Below, one piece after another: positions 1 to 9,400 of a DNA stretch of 64,000 nt. Origin of the DNA: JBGAHD01 sp044226395 (GTDB lineage: Bacteria > Pseudomonadota > Gammaproteobacteria > Xanthomonadales > Ahniellaceae); NCBI GenBank assembly GCA_044226395.1, contig JBGAHD010000003.1, positions 310,001-374,000 on the forward strand. The letters run 5' to 3'. The translations under genes and the position numbers were made by a program. Positions within the stretch are counted from its first letter, which is position 1, and each line of letters begins with the position of its first letter. The notes below the pieces were generated by a model. The model was not told the origin of the DNA, made no database searches, and worked only from the letters and a program-made list of their open reading frames with translations.

Positions 1-375
1 GCGCATCGCACGCCCGATCTGTTGTTCCAGTACGCCGAGCAAGCCCCGGCGCGAGGCATTCAAGTGATCATCGCCGGCGCCGGTGGCGCGGCGCATTTGC
101 CTGGCATGCTTGCCGCCAAGACCGCGCTGCCGGTACTCGGCGTGCCGGTGCAATCGAAGGCGCTCAACGGCATGGATTCCCTGTTGTCGATCGTGCAGAT
201 GCCCGCCGGCATTCCCGTGGGCACGCTCGCGATTGGCGCCGCGGGCGCGGTCAACGCCGCGTTGTTCGCGGCGTCGGTGCTTGCCTTGAACGATCCCGCC
301 GTGGCGCGGGCGCTGGCCGATTTCCGCCGCTCGCAGACCGAGCAGGTGTTGGCCAAACCCGATCCTCGCGACTGA
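1..375 (+). CDS. purE: PurE, N5-carboxyaminoimidazole ribonucleotide mutase (5'-truncated by window edge)
   Basis: Interconverts N5-CAIR and CAIR in de novo purine synthesis, in the cytoplasm. The frame is open from base 1, so only the C-terminal 124 residues are present; PurE is usually about 160-170 residues, so roughly 40 are missing upstream. The conserved AHRTPD stretch lies at the window edge, followed by IAGAGGAAHLPGM and the GMDSLLSIVQMPAGIPV segment, both typical of class I PurE. The TGA stop shares its A with the ATG of purK, so the two genes are translationally coupled in the usual purEK order. Confidence 0.96.
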   Translation, partial: AHRTPDLLFQYAEQAPARGIQVIIAGAGGAAHLPGMLAAKTALPVLGVPVQSKALNGMDSLLSIVQMPAGIPVGTLAIGAAGAVNAALFAASVLALNDPAVARALADFRRSQTEQVLAKPDPRD

Positions 376-1514
376 TGCGCGCGCCGGTCGTTGGCATTCT
401 GGGGGGCGGACAGCTCGCGCGCATGCTCGCGATCGCGGGCGCGCCCTTGGGTCTGCGCTTTCGTGTCGTCGACAATGTCGCCGATGCCTGCGCGGGCCAG
501 TTCGCGCCCTTGTTGCACGCCGATTACACGGATCTCGCCGCGCTGGAACAGTTCGCGCGCGAAGTCGACGTGGTCACTTTCGATTTTGAAAACGTGCCCG
601 CGCAGACCGCGCATTGGCTGGCCGAGCGCGTGGCCATGTTTCCCAATCCGCGCGCGCTGGCCGTGGCTCAGGATCGCCTGGCCGAGAAGGACACCTTCCG
701 CAAGCTCGGTCTCGACACGCCGCGCTATCGCGCCGTCGATTCGCGCGAGGAACTGGTCGCCGCCGTCGCCGAGATCGGCGTGCCCAGCATTCTCAAGACG
801 CGACGTCTGGGCTACGACGGCAAGGGTCAGTTTCGCTTGCGTCGCGTCGAAGACATCGACGCGGCCTGGCAAGCGATCGGTGGCGTGCCCTTGATCTTGG
901 AATCCTTCGTGCCGTTCGAGCGCGAAGTGTCGGTGATCGGCGTGCGCGCGCGCGACGGCGAATTCCGCGCGTATCCGCTGACGCAGAACTGGCATGCTGA
1001 AGGCATTCTCTCCGCGAGCCTCGCGCCCGCGCCCGAAAGCGCCTCGGTGCAAACGCTCGCGCTCGACGCCGCGCGGGCGGTCGCGCGTGAACTCGAATAT
1101 GTTGGCGTGTTCGCGCTGGAACTGTTCGTGCGCGAAGGCCGCGTGCTGGTCAACGAAATGGCCCCGCGCGTGCACAACTCCGGCCACTGGACCATCGAAG
1201 GCGCCGAAGTCAGCCAATTCGAGAATCACCTGCGTGCCGTCATGGGCCTGCCGCTGGGCGCCACCACCGCGCGCGGTCACGCCGCCATGCTCAACTGGGT
1301 CGGCGAACTGCCCGCGCGCGATCCGCTGCTGCGCGAACCCTGCGCGCATTGGCACGACTACGGCAAGTCCCCGCGCGCTGGCCGCAAGGTCGGCCACGCG
1401 ACCTTGCGTTGCGATTCACCGGCGGAACTGCGCGCGGCGCTCGCACGCGTCGGCGCCGCGCTGAGTCGCGAGGAGCAAGTCGCCGGCGTCGTCGACGCGC
1501 TCGCGCCGCGATGA
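375..1514 (+). CDS. purK: PurK, 5-(carboxyamino)imidazole ribonucleotide synthase
   Basis: ATP-grasp enzyme that makes N5-CAIR from AIR, bicarbonate and ATP, the substrate of PurE. The 379 residues match family length. The N-terminus has GILGGGQLARML (nucleotide-fold loop), the middle has the ATP-grasp segment ILKTRRLGYDGKGQ, and the region around residues 250-275 carries EMAPRVHNSGHWTIEG, the metal/ATP-binding signature of PurK. The ATG overlaps the purE stop by one base (TGATG). The gene is followed 15 bases later by the end of a convergent gene, with no obvious terminator between. Confidence 0.97.
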   Translation: MRAPVVGILGGGQLARMLAIAGAPLGLRFRVVDNVADACAGQFAPLLHADYTDLAALEQFAREVDVVTFDFENVPAQTAHWLAERVAMFPNPRALAVAQDRLAEKDTFRKLGLDTPRYRAVDSREELVAAVAEIGVPSILKTRRLGYDGKGQFRLRRVEDIDAAWQAIGGVPLILESFVPFEREVSVIGVRARDGEFRAYPLTQNWHAEGILSASLAPAPESASVQTLALDAARAVARELEYVGVFALELFVREGRVLVNEMAPRVHNSGHWTIEGAEVSQFENHLRAVMGLPLGATTARGHAAMLNWVGELPARDPLLREPCAHWHDYGKSPRAGRKVGHATLRCDSPAELRAALARVGAALSREEQVAGVVDALAPR

Positions 1515-1529
1515 AGTGACGTCGCGCCC

Positions 1530-2411
1530 TCAACCCTTCGGCGGTTGAAGCGACGACGACGGCGCGCAAGTCCGACACACGAACTCCCGACGCAAGCGCT
1601 CGACCATCGCGCGCTGCCGCTCGCGCGCGGCATCGTCGAGCAATGGATCAAGCTTCGTCAGCGACATGCGCATGACGTTGCCGTTGGGGCCGTGGTCGAG
1701 TTCGGCGTAGAGCTGCAGATAGGCGGCCTGCAGCGCGACATCGCGATCGAAGACTAGACCTTCGCGATAGGCAGTCGCATAGAGCCCGATTGCGGTGAGG
1801 TCACCGCTCGCGAACATCTCGGTCATGTAACGGCGCGAGGTGTCGCGATAGAGATCGAATTCATCGGGGGCCGCGCCGTCGCGCGCAATGCCTTGCGACC
1901 AAGCGACGACGTAGGCGCTGCGCGCGTTGACATCGCCGGCTTCCGCCGCCAACCGCCAGATCTCGCGATGGGTTTTCTCGTCGACGGTTTGTCGGTACGG
2001 CAGACAGGCCAAATGGTGTTCCGAGATGTTGATGCCGATCTCAGGTGAGTAGTGGCCGGAGCGTCGCGAGATCGCGACCCGATACGCGATTTCATCGGTG
2101 CTCTTCGACGCATTCGAACATTGCTCGTCGGCGGTCAAGATGGTTCGCATCGCCTCGCGATCGCCGCCGCGCGCGCGCGAAAGAAGTTCGAACAAGTGAT
2201 CGACGGCGTAGTGAATCTCGCCGGCTATGGACGCCATGTAGGGGTCCTGCCAGCGATGTGTGTTCGCGACATTCTTGATCGCGGTCGATTGCGGTCTTTC
2301 GGCGGTGTCGATTGATTGACTTTGGGAACGCGCGACCATCGACCAGATGATTCCAGAGGCCATGATGAGGCACGAAAACAGTAAGCCATGACCGTGACGA
2401 CAGGGAGGCAT
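1530..2411 (-). CDS. Membrane-anchored Sel1-like protein, paralogue 1
   Basis: Function unknown. I place the start at the internal ATG (293 residues) because AGAAGGAG lies about 8 bases upstream; a longer frame exists but has no ribosome site. One hydrophobic segment follows (LLFSCLIMASGIIWSMVA, about residues 10-27), suggesting an inner-membrane anchor with a periplasmic helical domain. The body has Sel1/TPR-like helix pairs (LAAEAGDVNARSAYVVAW, MFASGDLTAIGLYATAY) and the C-terminus is REFVCRTC, a CxxC pair. The downstream neighbour at 2594-3562 has the same layout and the same ending (LRREFVCR-x-C), so the two are tandem paralogues. A more distant relative lies at 58575. Confidence 0.75.
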   Translation of the reverse strand: MPPCRHGHGLLFSCLIMASGIIWSMVARSQSQSIDTAERPQSTAIKNVANTHRWQDPYMASIAGEIHYAVDHLFELLSRARGGDREAMRTILTADEQCSNASKSTDEIAYRVAISRRSGHYSPEIGINISEHHLACLPYRQTVDEKTHREIWRLAAEAGDVNARSAYVVAWSQGIARDGAAPDEFDLYRDTSRRYMTEMFASGDLTAIGLYATAYREGLVFDRDVALQAAYLQLYAELDHGPNGNVMRMSLTKLDPLLDDAARERQRAMVERLRREFVCRTCAPSSSLQPPKG

Positions 2412-2593
2412 GTGCTCGCTCCTTCTGGTGGATCCGAGGCATGCGGCGATCGGAACTGCGTTCTCGAGACGCATGCGCAGGGATCACCGACTGCCTTCCG
2501 ATGCATGCGCCGAATGCGTCGAACTGGTGTCGTCGGCTCACGGCGAGGTGACGCCAGGAAGTTGGAAACCGAGCGATCAACCGTGACGGTGAC

Positions 2594-3562
2594 CTAGCCC
2601 TTCGGCGGCGCCGCCTCGCACCCGCGGCACACAAACTCTCGCCGCAAGCGCTCGATCTCCGTCGTCACGCGCTCGCGTTCACTCGTATCGAGTCGCGCAA
2701 GGCGCGCCGCGAGTTCGCGATCGAGCCAGCTGTCGCCGCGCGCGCCGTTCAGATTCAGATAGTGCTGAAGATAGGCGGCGGCGAGCACGGGATCAGGATC
2801 GAAGGCGTAGCCGTCGGTGTACGCGGCTTGATAGAGCCACAGTGCTTGCGGATCGCCTTGATCGAACATCTCGCGCAGATAGATCTGGCTGTTGTGGCGA
2901 TAGAGCAGCAGTTCCTCGCCGAGCGCGCCGTCCTTGCGAATGCCATCGACCCAGGTGAGCACGTAGGTCGCGCGCGCGTCCGCGCTGCCAGCTTCGGCGG
3001 CGCGCGCGAGCAGTTTGCGTTCGAGGGCTTGCGACACGGCTTGTCGATAGGGCGCGCAAATCGCCTGCAGTTCCGCGAGCGCCTTGCCGAACGCTGGCGT
3101 GTCGTTGCCAAAGGTTCGCTCGAAGGAAACCCGCGCGGCGACATCGTCGGCATCGATCGGTGCTTCGGCGCAGGCCACGCGCACGCGATCGATCGTCGTC
3201 CAGGCATCGAGATCACCGGCGCGCGCGCGACGCACGAGGTCGGGCAAGGTTTTGAGCAGTTCGCGAACGCGGTCGGACAGGGCCGCGTGGTCCGGCGTGG
3301 TCCAGGCTCGCGCGCTCGTCGATGCGGATGTCGCCGACCGCGAAGCTTCGAATGGCGAAGTGGCGCGCGCGGTTCCCGTCGCGGTGGTGACAACCGATAT
3401 CGGCTCGCGAGTGTCGGTCTCTTCGTCGACCCGCGAAGCGTTCGATGACGTCATCGCGCCGGTCGATGTCATCGCCGATTGGCGACCCCACCAGAAAGCA
3501 CCCATGGCGACGATCAGCGCGCCAATGATCGCGAATGCGAAACCAGTCCTTGGCGAGTCCAT
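2594..3562 (-). CDS. Membrane-anchored Sel1-like protein, paralogue 2
   Basis: Function unknown; 322 residues from an ATG preceded by GAGGA at about 6 bases. Residues 5-23 (GFAFAIIGALIVAMGAFWW) form one N-terminal membrane segment, followed by a Ser/Thr/Ala-rich linker of about 80 residues and a Sel1/TPR-like helical domain (LARAAEAGSADARATYVLTW, MFDQGDPQALWLYQAAY, DPVLAAAYLQHYL). It ends LRREFVCRGCEAAPPKG; the CxxC and terminal PPKG also occur in the paralogue immediately downstream. Spacing between the two stretches to about 180 bases, so they may or may not share a transcript. The long linker would span periplasm or peptidoglycan (inference). Confidence 0.75.
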   Translation of the reverse strand: MDSPRTGFAFAIIGALIVAMGAFWWGRQSAMTSTGAMTSSNASRVDEETDTREPISVVTTATGTARATSPFEASRSATSASTSARAWTTPDHAALSDRVRELLKTLPDLVRRARAGDLDAWTTIDRVRVACAEAPIDADDVAARVSFERTFGNDTPAFGKALAELQAICAPYRQAVSQALERKLLARAAEAGSADARATYVLTWVDGIRKDGALGEELLLYRHNSQIYLREMFDQGDPQALWLYQAAYTDGYAFDPDPVLAAAYLQHYLNLNGARGDSWLDRELAARLARLDTSERERVTTEIERLRREFVCRGCEAAPPKG

Positions 3563-3688
3563 GCGTGTCCTCGTTGCCCTGCGGTGTCTGGCGAAATCTT
3601 GCGCCATCGCGAGGCGGTGCTCGCGTCCGGGTCGGACGTGAAGCTAGACCAGTCCACGGCCATCTCGCCTTCACGATTTGCAAGCACG

Positions 3689-3712
3689 AAAAAGCCCGCA
3701 CTAGGCGGGCTT
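3689..3712 (-). terminator. Rho-independent terminator of sodB
   Basis: On the minus strand an 8-bp perfect stem (AAGCCCGC/GCGGGCTT, 5-base loop) is followed directly by a run of T, about 25 bases after the sodB stop. Confidence 0.9.
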
Positions 3713-3737
3713 CTTCAACCACGATCTCGCGTCGGCA

Positions 3738-4316
3738 TCACGCCATTTGCGAGGTCGCGAATTCCCAGTTGACCAGATTCCAGAACGACTCGACGTACTT
3801 CGCGCGCGCGTTGCGATAGTCGATGTAGTAGGCGTGTTCCCACACGTCGCAGGTCAGCAGCGGGCGGTCGGCGCCGGTCAGGGGCGTGGCGGCGTTGGAG
3901 GTCGACACGATGCCCAGCGAGCCGTCGGGACGCTGCACCAGCCAGGCCCAGCCCGAACCGAAGGTGCTGATGGCGACCTTGGTGAATTCTTCCTTGAATT
4001 GCTGGAACGAGCCGAAGGCGCGCTTGATGCCGTCGGCGAGCTTGCCGGTCGGTTCGCCGCCGCCCTTGGGCGACAGCGAGTTCCAATAGAACGTGTGGTT
4101 CCAGATCTGCGCGGCGTTGTTGAACATGCCGCCTTGCGAGCGCTTGATGATGTCCTCGAGCGAGAGGTTCTCGAACTCGGTGCCCTTGATCAGGTTGTTG
4201 AGGTTGGTGACGTAGGTCTGATGATGCTTGCCGTAGTGAAAGTCGATGGTCTCGGCCGAGATGTGCGGCGCGAGCGCGTCGCGGGCATAGGGCAGGGCGG
4301 GCAGTTCGATGGCCAT
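3738..4316 (-). CDS. sodB: Superoxide dismutase [Fe]
   Basis: Converts superoxide to oxygen and hydrogen peroxide in the cytoplasm. The 192 residues match SodB length. Metal ligands are visible: the N-terminal His in FHYGKHHQTY (about residue 27), His in WNHTFYW (about 74), and Asp and His in DVWEHAYYIDY (about 157 and 161). GGMFNNAAQIWNHTF with Gln in this context is typical of the iron enzyme, although metal use cannot be settled by sequence alone. The ATG follows GAGGGA. The gene diverges from grxD across a 141-bp region, and both products act in oxidative-stress and iron metabolism. Confidence 0.97.
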   Translation of the reverse strand: MAIELPALPYARDALAPHISAETIDFHYGKHHQTYVTNLNNLIKGTEFENLSLEDIIKRSQGGMFNNAAQIWNHTFYWNSLSPKGGGEPTGKLADGIKRAFGSFQQFKEEFTKVAISTFGSGWAWLVQRPDGSLGIVSTSNAATPLTGADRPLLTCDVWEHAYYIDYRNARAKYVESFWNLVNWEFATSQMA

Positions 4317-4457
4317 GGTGCTGTTCCCTCTTGCTTGAGGCTGGACGGGCGGAGGCGGAAGTCTATTGAGGCGAACGCGGACAAATCAATGACGCCGGGT
4401 TCGCGCTAAAATCCGCGCCATTCGAGATCACTGGGCCCTGGGGCCGGGAGTTTTGCC

Positions 4458-4781
4458 ATGGACGTGATGGCGCGCATTCGCGAGACCATCGAGTCGCATC
4501 CGATCGTGCTCTTCATGAAGGGCACGCCGCAGTTTCCCATGTGCGGCTTCTCCAGTCGCGCGGTCGAGGCGCTCAAGGCCTGCGGCGCGCGCTTCGAGCA
4601 CGTCAATGTGCTCGAGAACCCCGAGATCCGCGCCAATCTGCCGCGCTATTCCAACTGGCCGACGTTCCCGCAGTTGTTCATCAATGGCGAGTTGATCGGT
4701 GGCTGCGACATCACGCTGGAGTTGTACGAGCAAGGCGAACTCGCGCGCATGGTCAGCGAACTTCAGCGCGGCACGGCCTGA
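4458..4781 (+). CDS. grxD: Grx4-family monothiol glutaredoxin
   Basis: Small [2Fe-2S] cluster-binding and trafficking glutaredoxin, cytoplasmic. The 107 residues include MKGTPQFPMCGFSSRAVEAL, with the monothiol CGFS active site at about residues 31-34, and the glutathione-binding segments NWPTFPQLFINGELIGG and GGCDI. GGGAG precedes the ATG. A TAAAAT box at 4407-4412 could be the -10 of its promoter. It begins an operon with the short-chain dehydrogenase 8 bases downstream and marC. Confidence 0.96.
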   Translation: MDVMARIRETIESHPIVLFMKGTPQFPMCGFSSRAVEALKACGARFEHVNVLENPEIRANLPRYSNWPTFPQLFINGELIGGCDITLELYEQGELARMVSELQRGTA

Positions 4782-4788
4782 GCCTGTC

Positions 4789-5562
4789 GTGCGCACGCTG
4801 ACGTTTTCCGAAGGCACGACCCTGCCCGAGCAATGCCTGGCCGGGCGCGTGATCCTGATCGTGGGCGCGGCCGGTGGTTTCGGTTCGGCCACGGCGCGCG
4901 CCGCCGCGCGCGCGGGCGCGACCGTGGTGCTGCTCGGTCGTCGCGTCGCCGCGCTCGAGCGCGTGTATGACCAAGTGGTCGCGCTCGGCGCGCCGCAGCC
5001 GGCGATCTATCCCTTGGATCTTTCCGGCGCCAGTCCGGCCGAATACGAATCCATGGCCGACGCGATCCGCGAGCAATGTGGTCGTCTTGATGGCCTAGTG
5101 CATGCCGCGGCGCACTTCGCCGGCCTCGCGCCCTTGCCCTTGACCGGCGCGGAAGAATGGGTGCGTGCCCTGCACGTCAATCTGACCGCGCCCTGGTTGC
5201 TCACGCAGGCATGTCTGCCCTTGCTCGAGGCTTCGGGCCAAGGTCAGGTCGTGCATGTGATCGATGACGCGGCGCGGGTCAATCGCGCGTACTGGGGCGG
5301 TTATGGCGTGGCCAAGTCGGCCTTGATGGCCTTGTCGGACATGCTCGCGCTGGAGCTCGAGAACAAGCCGATCAGCGTCACCGCGTTGCGACCGGGGCCG
5401 ATGCGCACCGGGCTTCGCGCGCAGGCCTATATCGGCGAGAACCCGGGAAGCGTGCCCACGCCCGACCTGGCCGCGCGCGCGTGCGTGCATGCCTTGGCCG
5501 GGCTCAATGGCGGCAGCGCCATCGTCGAATTGCCGCCCGCGCCGACCGCGGCGGTCAACTGA
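4789..5562 (+). CDS. SDR-family oxidoreductase, YciK-like
   Basis: Short-chain dehydrogenase/reductase with unknown substrate. I use a GTG start at 4789, 7 bases after the grxD stop, giving 257 residues; an upstream in-frame ATG lies inside grxD and would add an unrelated tail. The nucleotide-binding loop is VGAAGGFGSATARAAA (residues about 24-39, TGxxxGxG type with V for T). The catalytic pair Tyr/Lys appears in YGVAKSALMAL. Position next to grxD and overall layout resemble E. coli YciK. The stop overlaps the marC ATG by one base. Confidence 0.9.
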   Translation: MRTLTFSEGTTLPEQCLAGRVILIVGAAGGFGSATARAAARAGATVVLLGRRVAALERVYDQVVALGAPQPAIYPLDLSGASPAEYESMADAIREQCGRLDGLVHAAAHFAGLAPLPLTGAEEWVRALHVNLTAPWLLTQACLPLLEASGQGQVVHVIDDAARVNRAYWGGYGVAKSALMALSDMLALELENKPISVTALRPGPMRTGLRAQAYIGENPGSVPTPDLAARACVHALAGLNGGSAIVELPPAPTAAVN

Positions 5563-6158
5563 TGCAAGACACGCTCTCCGCCGCGCTGTTGTTGTTCCTG
5601 ATCATGGACCCGGTGGGCAACGTGCCCCTGTTCTTGTCCTTGTTGAAGGACCTCACGCCGCAGCGGCGGCGCGTCGTGTTGGCGCGTGAGCTGTTGATCG
5701 CGCTGGTTACGCTGTTCGTATTCCTGCTCGGCGGTCACGGCATTCTTCATCTGCTGTCGCTGAAGCAGGAAGCGGTGAGCATCGCCGGTGGCATCGTGCT
5801 GTTCCTGATGGGCATCCGCATGGTGTTCCCGACGCCCGAAGGCGTGTTCGGCGACACGCCCGAGGGCGAGCCCTTCATCGTGCCGCTGGCGATTCCTTGC
5901 GTGGCGGGGCCGTCGACGATGGCGGCGCTGCTCCTGCTCGGTCACGAAAACCCCGCGCGCAATGTCGAGTGGTCGATCGCCCTGGTCCTGGCCTGGCTGG
6001 GCACGGCTGTCATCTTGTTTTCGGCCACGGCTTTGTATCGTTGGCTCGGGCACCGGGTGCTGGCGGCGATGGAGCGCCTGATGGGCATGCTCCTGGTGGC
6101 TTTGTCCGTGCAGATGTTCCTCAACGGGCTGGCCAGCTATCTCAAGTCGGCGGTCTGA
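5562..6158 (+). CDS. MarC family integral membrane protein
   Basis: UPF0056/MarC family (YhgN-like), 198 residues with about six membrane helices; molecular function not established for the family. The N-terminus LLFLIMDPVGNVPLFLSLL is the family signature (DPxGNxPxFL), and the second repeat has IPLA-type residues IVPLAIPCVAGPSTMAALL. The ATG overlaps the SDR stop (TGATG), so it is the last gene of a coupled three-gene operon. A hairpin (CGGGC/GCCCG, 6169-6183) lies just after the stop between short T and A runs and may terminate it. Confidence 0.93.
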   Translation: MQDTLSAALLLFLIMDPVGNVPLFLSLLKDLTPQRRRVVLARELLIALVTLFVFLLGGHGILHLLSLKQEAVSIAGGIVLFLMGIRMVFPTPEGVFGDTPEGEPFIVPLAIPCVAGPSTMAALLLLGHENPARNVEWSIALVLAWLGTAVILFSATALYRWLGHRVLAAMERLMGMLLVALSVQMFLNGLASYLKSAV

Positions 6159-6234
6159 CACGGTTTTTCGGGCAATTCGCCCGTGAAAAAGCTGGCGCCG
6201 ACCATCGGTCGGGTTACAAAAACGTCATGCTTCG

Positions 6235-6252
6235 CTGTTAAACTCCTGTTAA
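6235..6252 (+). promoter_or_regulatory. CTGTTAA direct repeat upstream of TonB-dependent receptor
   Basis: CTGTTAA occurs at 6235-6241 and again at 6246-6252, an 11-bp period (one helical turn), in the 273-bp region ahead of the receptor. A dyad (GTCAG...GACAAGGCTTGTC...CTGAC) follows at about 6271-6296. Either could bind a regulator; this is suggestive only. Confidence 0.3.
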
Positions 6253-6431
6253 CCCCTCCGTTGCCGGTTCGTCAGGCGCGACAAGGCTTGTCTGACGTGA
6301 ACGGGGAATCAAAGGCACGGGGGCGTCGACGCGACATGCGCCAGGACGGCGGGGCTCGCGACGACAAGCTGAGAAACCGCGTAGTGGGCGCGGTTCCGGA
6401 TGAATTCAAAACGTAGACAAGGGTGTAAACC

Positions 6432-9400
6432 ATGTTGAAACGTACTGGAGTGCAACTCGTACTCTGGCTGCTCATGGGCCTGCTCGCCGCTTCGCCGGCG
6501 TTCGGTCAGAGCACCTCGGCCGGTCTGTCCGGTCAGATCACCTCCGGCGGCAAGGGTGTGGCCGGCGCGACCGTCACGGTCACGCACGTCGCTTCCGGCA
6601 CGCGCCGCGAGTTGACGACCGATGAAAATGGTCGCTTCAGTTCCAAGGGCTTCCGCGTCGGCGGTCCCTACACGGTCACGGCCAGCGGCTCGGGCCTGGA
6701 AAGCACGACCAAGAACGACGTCTACCTGCTGCTCGACCAAACGACCTCGGTCGAACTCGAGCTGCGTTCCGAGGCCTCGAACCTCGAAGCGGTGGAAGTC
6801 GTCGGCACGTCCACCGACACGGTGTTCTCGTACGACAACATGGGCGCGCGCACCAATGTGACGCGCGAGCAGATCGAGGCCTTCCCCTCGATCCGCCGCT
6901 CGATCGAAGACTACGTGCGCTTCGACCCGCGCGTGGTGCAGATCGACAAGGAGCGCGGTGGCATCACCGGTGGCGGTCAGAACAACCGCTACAACAACAT
7001 CAAGATCGACGGCGTGCCGACCAATGACCAGTTCGGTCTGAACGACTCGGGCCTGCCGTCCCTCAACCAGCCGATCTCGATCGACTGGATCGAGGAGTTC
7101 AACATCGGCATCTCGAACTACGACGTCACTCAGAAGGACTTCGTGGGCGTGAACATCAATGCCGTGACCAAGAGCGGCGGCAATGAGTTCTCGGGCGCCG
7201 TCTACGGCACCTATCGCAACAACGACATGGTCGGCGACGACGAGAACGGCAACGAGTTCAAGGGCTTCGACGACGAGTACACCGCCGGCGCCTACCTCGG
7301 TGGCCCGATCATCAAGGACATTCTGTATTTCTTCGTGGGCTACGAGAAGTTCGAGCGCTCCGCGCCGGGCGCCTCGACCTGCGTTCAGGGCGGCGACTGC
7401 GTCAACCAGGTCAACGTCTCGCAGGCCGAACTCGACCAGATCCGCACGATCGCCGCCGGCTACGGCCTGAGCGACATCGGCGGTCAGGCGCGCACGGCCG
7501 ACAACACCGACGACAAGTACTTCGCCAAGTTCGACTGGAACATCAACGAGAACCATCGCGCCTCGTTCCGCTACAACAAGACCGAGGGCTCGATCCTGCG
7601 TCTGAACACCTCGACCACCACGCTGCAGTTGGACTCGAACTACTACGAGGACAACATCAGCTTCGAGAACTACGCCCTGCTGCTGTACAGCAACTGGACC
7701 GACTCGTTCTCGACCGAGGCCAACATCTCGTACTCGGAGTACGACTCGCTGCCGTCGCCGTTCTCGCTGTTCCCGCAGATCACGGTCAACGTGCGTCCGG
7801 GCGCCTCGGTGCTGTTCGGCCGCGAGCGTTCGCGTCACGCCAACATCCTGGGCGTGGACACCAAGACCGCCTATTTCGCCGGTGACTACTTCGCGGGCGA
7901 CCACACGATCCGTTTCGGCTTCGATTACGAGCAGAACGACGTGTTCAACCTGTTCCTGCAAGACGTGTTCGGCAATTACACCTTCGCCAACATCGCCAAC
8001 TTCCAGGCCGGTAACTGGAGCAACTACAGCCTGCAGCGTCCGGCCAATGGCGACATCAACTCGGTGGCCGCCAACTTCAAGTTCAATACCCCGGGCTTCT
8101 TCCTGCAAGACACCTGGGCGGTGAACTCGAACCTGACCGTGACCTACGGCGCTCGCGTGGACCAGACCAATGTCGACGGCACGCCGCGCTACAACGCCGC
8201 CGCCCAGACCGCGTTCGGCTACGACAACACCGACATTCCGGACGGTTCCTACACCGTGCAGCCGCGCTTTGGCTTCAACTACACCTTCGACACCGAGCTG
8301 CGCACGCAGCTGCGTGGCGGCGTGGGCCTGTTCCAGGGTTCGGCTCCGGGCGTGTGGATCTCCAACAGCTTCTCCAATCCGGGTGGCTTGGCGATCGCCT
8401 ACAGCGCGACCAACGGCTCGGGCGTGAACTTCGACCCGAACAACCCGTTCATCCCGACCACGGTCAACGCCGCGCAGCTGGTGAACTTCCTCGATCCGGA
8501 CTTCGAACAGCCGACCGTGTGGAAGTGGAACCTGGCGTTCGAGAAGGAACTGCCGTGGTGGGGCCTGGTCGCTGGCGCCGAAGCCATTCGCACCGACACG
8601 CGTAATGGCGTGGTGTTCAACCACCTCAACCTGGGCGCGCCGGTCGGCGTGCTGCCGGACGGCCGCGAGTACTACTACGCCAACGTCAATCCGGCGAGCT
8701 TCAACAACAACGCCTCGCCGGCCAACCGTCAGAACCGCAATCGCGCCTACACCGACGTGATCCTGTTGTCGAACACCGAAAAGGGTGGCGCGACCAACCT
8801 GACGCTGTCGTTGGAGAAGCCGTTCGAGAACGACTGGATGGCCAAGATTGGCTACACCTACACCAAGGCCGACGAAGTCAGCCCGGGCACCTCCTCGGTG
8901 GCCCTGTCGAACTGGCAGAACCGCGCCGTGTTCAACCCGAACGAAGACGATGCCAACACCTCGAACTACGAGCTGCGCAATCGCTTCACGGGCCTGTTCA
9001 CCAAGCGCTTCCACTTCTTCGACAATGCCGACACCACGTTGTCGGTGTTCTGGGAAGGCCGCAACGGTCGTCCGTACAGCTACGTGTTCTCCGGTGACGC
9101 CAACGGCGACGGTCGTACCTTCAACGACCTGTTCTTCATCCCGATGGGTGACTCCAGCACGCAGTACACGGCCAATTCCTCAACGCAAGACATCGCCGCG
9201 TTCCTGGATTACATGCAGAGTCAGGATTACCTCGACGAGCATCGCGGTCAGGTCGCCAAGCGCAATGCCACGCGCGCGCCGTGGTTGAACCAGTTCGACG
9301 TGCGTCTGTCGCAGGAGATTCCGTTCTTCGCCGACACCAAGGGCGAGCTGTACCTCGACATCCTCAACATCGGCAATCTGCTGAACAAGGATTGGGGACA

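Noticed and set aside
6309..9014. 901-codon open frame antisense to the TonB-dependent receptor
   Set aside because: Composition is Val/Gly/Arg-rich without any recognisable motif, and the sense gene is clear.
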